Source: Albibeggiatoa sp964388965 (lineage in GTDB: Bacteria > Pseudomonadota > Gammaproteobacteria > Beggiatoales > Beggiatoaceae). From it: 40,225 nt of DNA. The notes beneath the pieces are model-generated. The model ran no database searches. It saw only the letters and a program-made list of their open reading frames with translations, and was not told the DNA's origin. Of this stretch, positions 25,214-36,763 are shown one piece after another. Each line of letters begins with the position of its first letter. Position 1 is the first letter of the stretch. Both the position numbers and the translations under genes were made by a program. The stretch spans positions 1 to 40,225 of the forward strand of contig CAYMCP010000027.1 of assembly GCA_964388965.1 (NCBI GenBank), given 5' to 3'.

Positions 25214-28200
25214 ATGGCGGCGATACTCAAACCAGAACATTTAGAAACATTACAACTCCAAGTAGCCAATGAAGCATACAATTTGTATGAATCACTCGCT
25301 ATTTTTATGGATAGTCAAGTTTCAAGTGATGTATTAGATGAAGCAGTAACTGATTGTATTAATTACTTAAAAAATGTCAACCAATCAGCGCAACAGGCGC
25401 ACTTGCAGGGTTTGCAAACAATATGTGATATTGCTGAAGAAAATATTCAAGCTTTGCCAAGAGTTGATGCGGATGTTCGTCAAACAGTATGTGAAGAAAT
25501 TGAAATTTTACCACAATTGATCAGTAATTATTTATACGAACCCAATAGCGAGCATTATCGGATAGAACTGATTGATGTTTTAATTAATAATCAATTACCT
25601 CATGCGATTTCCCCAGAAGAAGCACAGCATTTAGACACTTTATTAGCTAATGATTTCGCACCAGAAACTAATTTAGATGATTTAATCATTGATGAATCTG
25701 AAACAGATTTAACGCCATTATCCGAACCAGAAAATGATAATTTATCTACTGCACCAGAACCACTATTGAGTAATGTAGAATTTGAAGCATTGAGTGATGA
25801 AACGGTTATACTTTCGGCTGAACATTTTATGCCGATAAGCCTTGATGAAATACCATTTGACACAAGCGATATAGCATTGCCAGAAATGGGTGACGATATG
25901 CCATTACCAGAATTAAATGCAGCCGCATTCGATAAATTGGCAGATGATCAATTACCAACACAATTTAATGATGATGAGTCATCAACAGTTCTTACTCCAC
26001 CAGATAAAGTCGATAAGACAAAAGAGCTACAAGACATAGCATTTGACAACTTAGTAGAAGATGTAGAAGATGATGACACGCTAGATCAAATTTCATCAAG
26101 TGAATTACAAAAAATGCTTGATGAACAGGCATTTGATGATGAATTAGATGACTTGGATGATGATACTGAATTACCCAGTTTAGATGATTTGGACACTGAA
26201 GACTTAGAAGAATTTAATGATGAAATGGAGTCTACAACCGACGACGCATTTATAGACAGCTTTTTGCGTACAGAGGCGGCACAAGAACATATCGAACAAA
26301 ATACCATTGAGCAAGATAAAGTATCTCATCCAGAAGAGACTAAATCATCAAAAACTTTGACTGCATTATCCAATAAAGTAGTTGAATTAATTGATGATTT
26401 ATCACTATCACTCAATAAATTTGTTACAACTGATTATGATACTGACGAATTTTTAATTTCAGTTGAAGAATATACCAATACCATACAAATTTTATGGGAA
26501 GCGGCAGGTGATGCGCGTTTGAGCAGTCTACAAAATGTTTGTACTTTTATTAGTGAAAATATTTTTGAATTTAGCAACCAATCTCAAGAGCAACGATTTA
26601 CAGCAAGAGATTTATTTGCTCAATGTCCGCAATTAATTTTGGATTATTTACAATCACCAGAGGAAGGTAGTGTTAGTTTAATTGAGCATTTGCAACATTC
26701 TGATTGGGCAATCCATCTAACTGGGGAAGATATACACCGTTTATCAGTACAATTAGTGCAAGAAGCTATGGTGTCGCAGTTAGAAGAGCCAAGCTATAAA
26801 CCCATTGATTTAGCAGTTTCAGATCGAGTGCATGAATCTCGTACACTATTTTCAGAGCAAGAAGAAGTAGAGGAAGTTCAGCCCGAAATTGAAATTACTC
26901 GTCCAGATTGGGGTGAGGCTTACATTGACGAAGATGTATTGTTAGCAAGCGAAGCAGCAGAATTAGAGCAAGCTGAAAACAAGGCATTATTTGATGATGC
27001 AATTCCAGAGCGTTTAGAAGCATCGGATAAAACTGACGAAGTTCAGGACGCAGAAGACAATAATAATTTAAATTCAGAAATGGATGCAGAGGCAATTGCT
27101 AATGATGCTTTTGCACAGTCGGGTGAGGAAACGTGTAAAGATTTAGGAGATTTGCCACAAATTTTAGATGAGGTAGTTGATGAATTAAATCCTGACTCTG
27201 AGGATGTTGATGATTTAGATGACGAATCTGAAACTTTGGACGATTTGACCGATCAACTAGATGATGAATCTGAAACTTTGGACGATTTGACTGATCAACT
27301 AGATGACGAATCTGAAACTTTGGACGATTTGACTGATCAACTAGATGACGAATCTGAAACTTNNNNNNNNNNNNNNNNNNNNNNNNNNNNNNNNNNNNNN
27401 NNNNNNNNNNNNNNNNNNNNNNNNNNNNNNNNNNNNNNNNNNNNNNNNNNNNNNNNNNNNNNGATCAACTAGATGACGAATCTGAAACTTTGGACGATTT
27501 GACTGATCAACTAGATGGTACATTGGATGATGCGCTTGAAATAGCGGAAAATTTACCAGAGGACATTGAAAATTTAACCGATAATTTAGGTAAAGTTGCA
27601 GAAGAAACGATTGAACCAATTGAAGAAATTCAGTTAGCTGATATTGAGATTTTAGAAGCGTTTAGTTCTGAATTAACCGAAGCTAACAACGATTTGAGTG
27701 TGGCGTTAAATTTATTTGCAACCGCCGATACTGATAGCCCTGAACTATTAGAAGCCATTGAGCGTTGCTCTGATAATATTCAATCTATTTCCGACGCAGC
27801 AGACAATGCACAATTACAAGGTTTGCAAGATATTAGTATTTTCTTAAATGATAATATTTTTGCTTTGAGTACCCATGAGCCTTCCATTCGTCGTGCCGCC
27901 AAGCCATTGCTTGAAAAAACCTTAGATTTAATACAACAATATATTTATGCACCGCGTCAAACAGCACCAGTATTGTTAGCACATTTAGAAAATCCAAGTT
28001 GGGTGCAGCATTTAGAATCACAACAATATCAAGAACTATTTTCCCGTCTAACACATTTAGAAGCTGAAACAACAAGCTCAGAAACAATTGAAGAGTCGCC
28101 GCTTGCCACACCTGTCACTGAGTACGACGATAATGCGCAACAAGAAATTCAACTAACAGAACCAGACATTCTAAATGTATTGATGATGCAGGTAAATGAT

Positions 28201-31200
28201 TGCGCGGAAGGTTTATCGTCTACGTTGACCATCCTAACAGAAGCGGAAGATGGTAGTGAAGATTTATTAGAAGCAGTTGAAACCTATACCGAACAAGTAC
28301 AATCGGTGTGGGAAGCGGCTGAAATGGCGCAACTTACAGGCTTACAAGATGTCTGCACTTTTATCAATGACAATGTCATGGGACTGGGAATACAAGACCA
28401 AACAACACGTTACAATGCCCGTCATTTATTCGCAGATTGGCCACAATTGGTTTTAAATTACTTAGAAGCTCCAAGTACGGCTAGCGATTTAGTTGAACAT
28501 TTACAAAGTGACTTATGGACATCGCCACTAGATGCTACACAAGGAGAAGTCTTACTTGAACATTTACTCACACCTGGGCATCTTGCAGACACGTCTTCGC
28601 AATTAACAACACAAATTGCATTAGCAGAACCTGATGTTTTAGAACTTATTATTAATCAAGTAACCGACTCTGCAACTGAATTGGAAGGTATTTTAAATAC
28701 AATTGTCCAAGCCGAAGACGGTAGCGAAAATTTACTTGAAGACGTTGAAATCTATACCGAACAAGTACAAGGTATTTGGGAAGTGGCGGAGATGGCACAA
28801 TTGGCAGGTCTGCAAAATGTGTGTACTTTTGTCAACGACAACGTTATGGCGTTAGGTATGTTAGAAAAAAACACGCGCCAAAAAGTATACCCGGTTTTCA
28901 ACAGTTGGACACAACCCGTTTTAACTTATCTCCGCTCTCCAGTCGAAGGTGCGCAACAAATTATTGAATTAGTAAGAGATTCAAATTGGTTAATGCCAAT
29001 GCACCACGATGACGCTGAGGTACTTTATACCAAGTTATTAAAATCAGATTTAGAGACCAGTACAAAGTCTGCCGTTGAACATGTTGAAATCGCGCCACCC
29101 GAAACGATTAATTTACTTATCGCACAAATAACGGAAACTGCTAGCGATTTAAATGCAACATTAACAAAACTAGTCGCAGCCGAAGACAGTAGCGAAGATT
29201 TACTACTCGCAGTTGATGCCTACACCGAAAATGTCCAAGTCATTTGGGATACGGCAGACATGGCACAGCTTACAGGTTTGCAAGATGTTTGTAGCTTTAT
29301 TAATGATAACGTTATGGCGTTAAGTATGCTGGGACGTAATCAACGCCAAGCTGCACAAAGTGTATTTTCTGCATGGACTGATTATGTTATAAATTATTTA
29401 CAGACACCCGCACCGGGTGCAAAAGAATTGGTGTCACATTTGCAAAGTCCATACTGGGCAACGCCACTCGAAAATCCAAATCAATTGATTCAAAACTTGG
29501 TGGGTGGTCAAACAACGCAAGAAAGTGTACCATTGCCCGTTGATCCTGTTGCAGAAATTGCAGCTACTGAAACTTTAGAACTAATACGCGCACAAATAAC
29601 GGATGTTGTGGAAGGATTATCCGCAGCCCTTGAGGTATGTGTCTCTATGGAAAATGATAGCCCCAAACTGTTTGAAGCAGTTGAAGAGTACACCAATCAA
29701 GTACAAGTCATTTGGGATGCGGCAGATATGGCAGGTCTAGTAGGCTTGCGCGAAGTATGTAGCTTTGTTAACGATAACATTACTAACTTTGTTCTGCTGG
29801 ATAAAGATGCCAAGCTTGAAAAACAATCTTATTTTGAGACTTGGCCCTCACTGGTACTTGACTATTTAAACGATCCGCAGGAAGGTAGTCAACAGCTCAT
29901 TTTATTTTTGCAAGATGCCGCATGGCCTGTACCTTTGACTCCAGAGCAAGCAGAAATATTATTGATTCAACTTACGCAAGCTTCGACTTCTAGCGAGCAG
30001 ACAGCCGCGTATGAAGCGCAAGTTGCAGAAGAAATTGAATCAGTCGCAGAAGAACAAGCCTTTGAACCTGTCGAACCTATGCCAGAAATGGAGCCGAGTG
30101 AAAGCGGTGATATTTCGCTGGGCAATGCAGAAGTTTTAGAAATTCTCAAATCAGAGGTGGAATCAGCCAAAGAAGAATTAAGCGAAAAATTAAATTTATT
30201 CACTAGCTTAGACAGCAGTGATCCCACTTTTGAAGAAGTAGCAGAAAACTATGTCGAACAAGTCCAACGCTTAAATATGGCAGCGGAAATGATGAGTTTG
30301 GAAGGCTTACAAAGCGTCACTAATCTCGTCACTGACAATGTGAATGCTTGGGCAAAAACTGATTTAGCAACTCGGCAAAAAGCCAGAAAACCCTTATCTG
30401 AATGGCCTGATTTGGTCTTGAACTATTTGAATTCACCAATGGAAAGTGTTATTACAATGCTTAACCATTTCCGTGAATCATTTTGGATTCAACCGCTTGC
30501 CGATGACAAAGCTCATGAATTACTAAATCAATTAACCGCAGGTACGACGGCAGACGAAGACGACGAGATGATGGTAGATGAAACAGATAGCCGTCAGAAA
30601 GTCGCCACAGAGGAAGATGTTTCGCTAGAGCTGCCAGAAGATATTAACCCTGAATTATTAGAAGCCTATTTACAAGAAACACCGCAACACGCTTCTGACT
30701 TCTCAGAATGTATCCAAAATATTATTACTGAGCCAGAAAAATCTGAGTTGGAAAGAGCAAAACGGATTGCGCATACACTCAAAGGTTCATCAAATATTCT
30801 TGGTATTCGTGGCATTGCTAACATGGGTCACCACTTGGAAGATATTCTTGAATATTTGACCGAGCACCAAGTTGTACCACCAAAAGAATTAACTGATGTC
30901 ATGGTGGAAGTGGCAGACTGTATTGAAAGTATGGTAGGTTCGCTGACAGGTGATGACGACGCACCTGATAATGCACAAGTCTTATTGCAACAAGTATTGG
31001 ATTGGGCGAACCAAATCGATAAAGGTGAATTGAAAGCACCACCTGCGCCTACCGCGCCTCCAGCGGCTGCAAAATCGAAAACTGAGAAAAAAGCCGCCGC
31101 TAAACCAAAAAAAGATACTGCTGCACCAGAACAAATGCTACGTGTACCAACACGGACAGTTGATGATTTAATGCGATTAGTAGGTGAACTTTCGATTTCG

Positions 31201-32967
31201 ATGGGGCAAATTCAAGAACGTCTCAAACATGTTATTGGTAGTACGCGGGTATTGACTGAACAGGATTTATTATTACAGAAAAAAACTTTTGAACTGGAAA
31301 ATCTAGTTGATGTCAGGGGCGTAACAAATTTACAAGCTGGTGGTTACAAAAAACTCGCGGAAGAAGAAGAAAATTTTGACCCATTAGAATTTGAAGAATA
31401 TAACGAATTGCATAGTGTGGCGCATAGCTTTATCGAATCTATTGCTGATTCACGCGAATTGGCAATGTCTATTCGTGGCGATTTGTCAGAATTAGAATCC
31501 ATGTTTATTCACCAAGAGCGGCTAAACAAGGAATTTGAAGCGACCATCATGACCACACGGATGGTACCTGTAAATACAATTATCTCGAAATTAGAGCGTA
31601 ATGTACGCCAAACTTGCCGAACGGTGAGTAAAAAAGCCCAGTTAGAAATTATTGGTCATGATTTGCTCATTGATAGTGATGTATTAAGCAATTTGGGCGA
31701 TCCACTAATGCACATTTTGCGTAATTCGATTGATCATGGCTTAGAAACCCCAGATGAACGGATTGCAGCCGGCAAGGATGAAGAAGGTAGTGTTATCGTG
31801 CATTTCTACCGTGAAGGTAACAATATTGTCGTTGCATGTAAAGATGATGGCAAAGGTTTAAATTATGAGAAAATTCGTGAAATTGGGGTTAAGCGTGGTC
31901 TGATTACTGAAAATCAAGAATTATCCGAAAATGAGCTTGCACGTTTAATTTTAATGTCTGGTTTCTCCACCAAAGAAGGTGTTACTCAAGTTTCTGGACG
32001 TGGAGTAGGCATGGACGTGGTACATACCAATATTCGGAATATGAAGGGGACACTGGATATTATATCGAAAGTGGGAGAAGGCTCTCAATTTATCATTAAA
32101 CTACCTTTAACATTGGTCACAGTCCATGTATTGATTGTACGTGTAGGTTCTACCCATTACGGTATCCCGACTAGTAATGTTGTACAAGCGTTGGCGCATA
32201 ATAGCGGTGAATTCAAGATGATAGGCAATGAAAGACATTTAGAGATTGGTAAACATATTTATCAATTAAAAGCACTAACGGATTTAATTAATGTACAAGG
32301 TGACTATCAAGGTATTGATAACTGTGAAAATCGTCCGATTGTCTTGGTGCGCGAAGAAACAACTACTGTGGCAGTCATTGTTGATGAATTAGTTGATACG
32401 CATGACCTCGTTATGAAATCTATGGGTAATTATGTAAAAAAAGTACGTGGCGTGTCAGGTGCTTCGATTCTTGGTGATGGTAGCTTAGTACCGTTACTTG
32501 ATTTGCCTGAATTACTACGCTCACCAATGCAGTCTATGATGATGAACGCATTTGCAGGTGATGACGATGATGATATACCAATGGGTTCAGGTGCATCTTC
32601 TGTGATGGTAGTGGACGATTCGCTGAGTGTACGCAAATCCATGTCACTGTTATTGGAAGATTCTGGTTTTGAAGTGATTTTGGCGAAAGACGGACTTGAA
32701 GCCATTGAGGTTATGAATCAGAGACGACCTAATGTGATGTTGGTAGATATGGAAATGCCGCGCATGAATGGTTTAGAATTGACAGCCCACGTTCGCGCTA
32801 ACCATGAAACAGGTAATATTCCAATTTTCATGATTACATCCCGAACTACTGAAAAACACAGAGAGCAAGCCAAAACCGCAGGTGTAGATAGATATTTGAC
32901 TAAGCCATATCAGGATACAGAATTATTAGATTTAATTGAGCAAGCTTTAGCAGGTAAGATTCGGTAG
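25214..32967 (+). CDS. ChpA/CheA-like hybrid chemotaxis kinase with eight degenerate HPt-like repeats (interrupted by assembly gap)
   Basis: One gene of about 2,580 codons, shown in two frames only because of a 100-N gap at 27363-27462. Eight helical repeats of roughly 130-140 aa start near 25223, 26350, 27640, 28159, 28627, 29098, 29563 and 30121. Their core reads like EMAQLTGLQDVCTFINDNV and lacks the HPt phosphorylation motif; they resemble the FimL/ChpA N-terminal domains. One canonical HPt follows with AHTLKGSS (His codon 30772-30774), then an Ala/Pro/Lys linker, the dimerisation domain (TRTVDDLMRLVGELSISMGQ), the ATPase domain (LRNSIDHGLETPDERI, VSGRGVGMDVV), a CheW domain and a REC domain (Asp codon 32746-32748 in MLVDMEMP, TKPY). 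Acidic low-complexity linkers flank repeat 2. By analogy with Pil-Chp it may control type IV pilus or gliding motility; that is inference. Confidence 0.9.
27218..27513 (+). repeat. In-frame 42-bp tandem repeat (DDESETLDDLTDQL), incompletely assembled
   Basis: Three full units (27218-27259, 27260-27301, 27302-27343) and 19 nt of a fourth precede the gap. The end of a unit and one full unit (27472-27513) follow it. Units are nearly identical, differing at one or two silent bases, which indicates recent expansion and probably explains the assembly failure. Confidence 0.95.
27363..27462. other. Assembly gap of 100 Ns
   Basis: The length of exactly 100 looks conventional. To join the flanking repeat units in phase the true length must be 14 + 42n (14, 56, 98, 140 and so on), all of which restore the reading frame; 100 does not. 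Confidence 0.95.
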
Positions 32968-33175
32968 AGCCATTTTTAGAGTTGCGTCCAGTAACAAATT
33001 AAAGTACAAATGCGCAAACTTATTTTGCAAGTCGTCGCTTTTTTATTTTTAAATGAGCGTCTTCTGTTAATTTTTTGCAAGCTGTTTTGAGTTTCGTTGC
33101 AAATTAAGTGATGTACTTAGCGTTTGCGATTTGTACCATATCATTTTTTAAAGCATTATTCAGTACATAAATCTC

Positions 33176-33886
33176 ATGTCTTTATCGTCCAAAAAATCTT
33201 TAGTGCTTGAAATCAAAGGTAGTTTATTACCTGCCATGATTGTGCAATTATTCGATACTGATAAGGAACGTATTGCTATAGCACTTAGCGAAAAAGTACA
33301 AAAAGCACCTAATTTATTTCTCAATGCGACAGTGATTATTGATCTTAATGCTGTTCAAACAGAGGATTTACCGCTATCTGACATTGTGCAAACGATGCGG
33401 GAAAATGGTTTAATGCCTGTTGGCATTCGTGGAGCAAACGACGCACACAAGCAACTTGCGACACAATTATCACTAGGCTTGTTTCCTAATGGACGCGAAA
33501 TACACAAAACTAAAAACAAAGAGACCACACCACAACCATCTAATACCAAAATCGTATCGCAACCTGTGCGTTCTGGTCAACAAATTGTGTGTTTAGATGG
33601 AGATTTAGTTATTTTATCATCGGTCAGTCCGGGCGCTGAAATCTTAGCGCAACGTCATATTCACGTTTATGGTGCATTGAGAGGGCGTGCATTGGCGGGT
33701 GTAAATGGTGATACGCAAGCCCGGATTTTTTGTCAACAATTTGATGCAGAAATCGTATCCATTGCGGGACATTATCAAATTAACGATGATCTAACAAAAG
33801 ATATACAAGGTAAAGCTGCCCAAGTGTTCTTGGAAAATGATAAACTTATGGTGCAAGCTATTATAGCCAATACACTGAAACGTTAA
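33176..33886 (+). CDS. minC: Septum site-determining protein MinC
   Basis: 236 aa, the normal length. The N-terminal MinC_N domain (about 8-100) is followed by a linker and the C-terminal beta-helix domain: GDLVILSSVSPGAEILAQRHIHVYG, ALRGRALAGVNGD and ARIFCQQFDAEIVSIAGHY. MinC inhibits FtsZ assembly away from midcell and is recruited by MinD. ATG 33176 has no strong ribosome site. It is 208 nt after the kinase gene and 126 nt before minD. Confidence 0.95.
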   Translation: MSLSSKKSLVLEIKGSLLPAMIVQLFDTDKERIAIALSEKVQKAPNLFLNATVIIDLNAVQTEDLPLSDIVQTMRENGLMPVGIRGANDAHKQLATQLSLGLFPNGREIHKTKNKETTPQPSNTKIVSQPVRSGQQIVCLDGDLVILSSVSPGAEILAQRHIHVYGALRGRALAGVNGDTQARIFCQQFDAEIVSIAGHYQINDDLTKDIQGKAAQVFLENDKLMVQAIIANTLKR

Positions 33887-33913
33887 TTTATCAGTGAACA
33901 GTTATCAAATAAT

Positions 33914-33949
33914 TTATAATGATATTTTTTTGTTGGAAAACCATTATAA
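33914..33949. repeat. 8-bp inverted repeat in the minC-minD gap
   Basis: TTATAATG (33914-33921) and CATTATAA (33942-33949) are exact reverse complements, 20 nt apart; the right arm contains a TATAAT. This may be a promoter/operator for minD or a small hairpin. Just upstream, TATCAGTGAACAGTTATC resembles dispersed intergenic repeats. Confidence 0.3.
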
Positions 33950-34012
33950 TTAAATTGTATATCAAAATTAACAATTACGCGCTATAAATCTAGGGTTTTA
34001 GGAGACATCGGT

Positions 34013-34819
34013 TTGAGCAAGATTATTGCTGTCACATCAGGAAAAGGTGGCGTAGGAAAAACAACGACCAGTGCAGCCTTTGCAACAGGTTTAGCGTTAC
34101 GCGGCTATAAAACAGTCGTAATTGACTTTGATGTCGGTTTGCGTAATTTAGATTTAATTATGGGTTGCGAACGGCGCGTTGTTTATGATTTCGTCAACGT
34201 GATTAATGGCGAGGGTAATTTAAATCAAGCATTAATCAAAGATAAACGTGTTGATAGTCTATGTATTCTTCCTGCGTCACAAACTCGTGACAAAGACGCA
34301 TTGACCCAAGAGGGAGTTGGTCAAGTATTGGAAGAATTACGCGACCGTTTTGATTATATTGTTTGCGATTCGCCAGCAGGCATCGAGCATGGTGCAATTA
34401 TGGCTATGTATTATGCTGACGAGGCAATTATCGTGACGAATCCAGAGGTATCTTCAGTGCGCGATTCAGATCGGGTTATAGGTCTGTTATCGAGCAAAAC
34501 GCAGCGCGCCATTGAAGGTAAAACACCAATTAAAGAGTATTTATTAATTACACGCTATTTACCTAGACGAGTGAATCAAGGCGAAATGCTAAGTGCAGAA
34601 GATGTACAAGATATTTTAGCTATTCCATTACTGGGCGTTATTCCAGAATCACCTGTTGTACTGCAATCATCAAATGCAGGTACGCCCGTGAGTCTAGAAT
34701 CAAGTACGGACGTTGGTCAAGCTTATTTAGATGTGGTTTCTCGGTTTTTAGGTGAAGATTGTCCTATGCGTTTTATCAGCGATAAAAAAGGACTATTTTC
34801 CCGACTATTTGGAAATTGA
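34013..34819 (+). CDS. minD: Septum site-determining ATPase MinD
   Basis: 268 aa. The start is TTG at 34013, with AGGAG (34000-34004) 8 nt upstream, and the product begins SKIIAVTSGKGGVGKTT, which fits the family N terminus. The deviant Walker A (KGGVGKTT), DFDVGLRNLD and CDSPAGIE are all present. The C terminus KKGLFSRLFGN is the amphipathic membrane-targeting helix. MinD recruits MinC to the membrane and oscillates with MinE. It is followed one base later by minE. Confidence 0.97.
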   Translation: MSKIIAVTSGKGGVGKTTTSAAFATGLALRGYKTVVIDFDVGLRNLDLIMGCERRVVYDFVNVINGEGNLNQALIKDKRVDSLCILPASQTRDKDALTQEGVGQVLEELRDRFDYIVCDSPAGIEHGAIMAMYYADEAIIVTNPEVSSVRDSDRVIGLLSSKTQRAIEGKTPIKEYLLITRYLPRRVNQGEMLSAEDVQDILAIPLLGVIPESPVVLQSSNAGTPVSLESSTDVGQAYLDVVSRFLGEDCPMRFISDKKGLFSRLFGN

Positions 34820-34820
34820 T

Positions 34821-35084
34821 ATGAGTTTTTTTGATTATTTCCGTTCATCCCGCCAAAATACGGCTGCGATTGCCAAAGAACGCTTACAAATTATTGTGGC
34901 ACATGAGCGTGGTCATTCAGTGCATTTGGATTATCTACCCTTACTACAACAAGAGTTATTACAAGTTGTACGCAAATATGTTGCAATAGACGATGAGCAA
35001 ATAAGGATTAATGTAGACAAGGATGGTGACTATGAAGTATTGGAATTAAATATTACTTTGCCAGAAGCTGAAAAAGTGCGCTAA
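34821..35084 (+). CDS. minE: Cell division topological specificity factor MinE
   Basis: 87 aa from ATG 34821, starting MSFFDYFRS with the membrane-targeting helix, then AAIAKERLQIIVAHER, the MinD-contact segment, and the C-terminal beta domain. A longer frame overlaps minD, but the family start and length support this ATG, one base after the minD stop. MinE drives MinD release and pole-to-pole oscillation. Confidence 0.96.
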   Translation: MSFFDYFRSSRQNTAAIAKERLQIIVAHERGHSVHLDYLPLLQQELLQVVRKYVAIDDEQIRINVDKDGDYEVLELNITLPEAEKVR

Positions 35085-35106
35085 AAGTTACAATAATCGC
35101 GTGTAG

Positions 35107-35135
35107 ACGCTAGTGTGATGTAAATACACCAGCGT
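35107..35135. terminator. Hairpin between convergent minE and substrate-binding gene
   Basis: ACGCTAGTGT (35107-35116) pairs with ACACCAGCGT (35126-35135) except for one A-C mismatch, around a 9-nt loop. It sits between two convergent stops, as a bidirectional terminator would, but lacks a U-tract on either side. Confidence 0.4.
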
Positions 35136-35152
35136 ATATGCTTATTGTTATG

Positions 35153-36112
35153 TCAGCGTAAGATTTTTGCTGTTTTCAATAAACGTGGGTCAAATAGGAT
35201 ACCAAGTTTATTTGCAATTTCCAGATTAATATATAAATCTCCTTCCTTATTTTTCCCAATAGGAATATCAGCAGGTGATTTCCCTTGTAGAATTTTCAGG
35301 GCGGCTTGCGCTGCCCAACGACCTTGTTCATCAGGTTTCTTAGTAATGCCCAATACAACAAATTCAGTCATCCACGCTTGCACAGTGCCTGTCGGAATTT
35401 TGATATTATCTAAAACATAAGCTTTAATATCAGCATCATCCCAATCATCCATAGGTTTTGGATTGATTAATAATAAAATATCCACCTCAGATTGTGCTTG
35501 TAAAAAAGCCTGCTTCCATTGCTTGACAGTATCAACTAAATAGACTTTATGATATTGAATACTATGTATTTTTTGCTGATACTCAATATTTTTATGCTCG
35601 GAATAAACATTTTTTGCAATCACACCGATTTTATAACCCTTAGTATAGCGTTTTAATTGATTAATTACATTTAATGACAAATCCACTTCAATCATGCCAG
35701 TCACATTTTTATATGGATAATCATAATTTGAAGCGTCCCAATTTACCCCACAAAATACAAATGGTAACTCAGCATCTTTGTAGAAAGGCTGAATTAAATA
35801 TTTAGAAGCATTATCATCAGCGGCGATTACCACATCGGGCTGAAATTCATCAATAACAGCTTTAGCCTTTTTACCCGCTTGCAACTTGGAGGTTTCAGAA
35901 TGATTGAGTTTAGTGTCCATTTCGTGGGTTTTGAAAGTTAGACCTTGCTCAATATACGGTTTCAATACCACATCAACACCGTCAAGGAGCCTGTCACTCC
36001 ACACGTAACCGTCATGATAAGAGTTGATAAATAATACCTTTTTATCAGTCCAGTCTGTTGCAAAATTACTAGATGAAAATAACATCAGTACAAATAAAAA
36101 CCATAATCGCAT
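35153..36112 (-). CDS. Orphan ABC_sub_bind-type periplasmic protein
   Basis: 319 aa, with AAGGAG 8 nt before the ATG. The signal peptide ends near residue 18 (SSSNFA). The mature part has the two-lobed type I binding-protein pattern: KKVLFINSYHDGYVWSDR, DVVIAADDNASKYL, PFVFCGVNWD, KIGVIAKN and DILLLINP, ending with RWAAQAALKILQGKSPADIP. This matches the ABC_sub_bind (PF04392-like) group, also found as sensor domains of histidine kinases. No permease, ATPase or kinase gene is adjacent, so transport or signalling partner and ligand are unknown. Confidence 0.8.
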   Translation of the reverse strand: MRLWFLFVLMLFSSSNFATDWTDKKVLFINSYHDGYVWSDRLLDGVDVVLKPYIEQGLTFKTHEMDTKLNHSETSKLQAGKKAKAVIDEFQPDVVIAADDNASKYLIQPFYKDAELPFVFCGVNWDASNYDYPYKNVTGMIEVDLSLNVINQLKRYTKGYKIGVIAKNVYSEHKNIEYQQKIHSIQYHKVYLVDTVKQWKQAFLQAQSEVDILLLINPKPMDDWDDADIKAYVLDNIKIPTGTVQAWMTEFVVLGITKKPDEQGRWAAQAALKILQGKSPADIPIGKNKEGDLYINLEIANKLGILFDPRLLKTAKILR

Positions 36113-36287
36113 TAAAAATCTCCTTGAATGTGCTGTTTTAATGATTAGTTTGACTCTGTAGAACTTCTTGAGCTAAAAAGTAAGATTCTACACAACAAGT
36201 TTAGTTTACAGTAACTCTGCTATTAAATCATAGCTAAAATCTATCATGCCACATTGGTAAAATTTATTTTTGCATAGCACAAGTTAA

Positions 36288-36722
36288 TTAAATATCTGGA
36301 ATCCCTTTTTTTGCCAATTTATCTACTATTTCGTTTTCTGTATGTCCTGCATGTCCCTTGACCCAATGCCATTCCACCTGATGCCGTTTTGTTGCTTCGT
36401 GCAAGCGTTGCCATAAATCAATATTTTTCACAGCTTGTTTTGAAGATGTTAGCCAACCGCGTTCAATCCAATTTTGAATCCACAGCGTAATGCCTTGACG
36501 TACATACTGCGAATCAGTCGTTAATTTCACTTTACAAGGACGGTTTAAACTTTCCAACGCCATGATTGCAGCAAACAATTCCATACGATTATTGGTTGTA
36601 TCTTTTTCACCACCGTACAATTCCTTTTGATGCTTACCGTAACGCAGCAACACACCCCAGCCGCCAGGACCCGGATTACCCTTGCAAGCCCCGTCCGTAA
36701 ACGCTTCGACAATTTTAGTCAT
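36288..36722 (-). CDS. rnhA: Ribonuclease HI
   Basis: 144 aa. The catalytic residues are visible: FTDGACKGNPG (Asp9), NNRMELFA (Glu), TTDSQYV (Asp), KGHAGHTEN (His) and EIVDKLA (Asp). It removes RNA from RNA-DNA hybrids. The family often reads NExxDxLA at the end; here NEIVDKLA, so the final Asp is kept. It is 41 nt downstream of the apbE stop on the same strand, and the two may be cotranscribed. Confidence 0.96.
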   Translation of the reverse strand: MTKIVEAFTDGACKGNPGPGGWGVLLRYGKHQKELYGGEKDTTNNRMELFAAIMALESLNRPCKVKLTTDSQYVRQGITLWIQNWIERGWLTSSKQAVKNIDLWQRLHEATKRHQVEWHWVKGHAGHTENEIVDKLAKKGIPDI

Positions 36723-36763
36723 AAGATTTTTGAATGATAGATATATAACATTACATTAAAAAA

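Noticed and set aside
27363..27490. Two separate kinase genes split by a frameshift
   Set aside because: Repeat phase shows the gap length, not a mutation, causes the frame change.
27218..27513. CRISPR array
   Set aside because: The 42-bp repeats are contiguous, in frame and without spacers.
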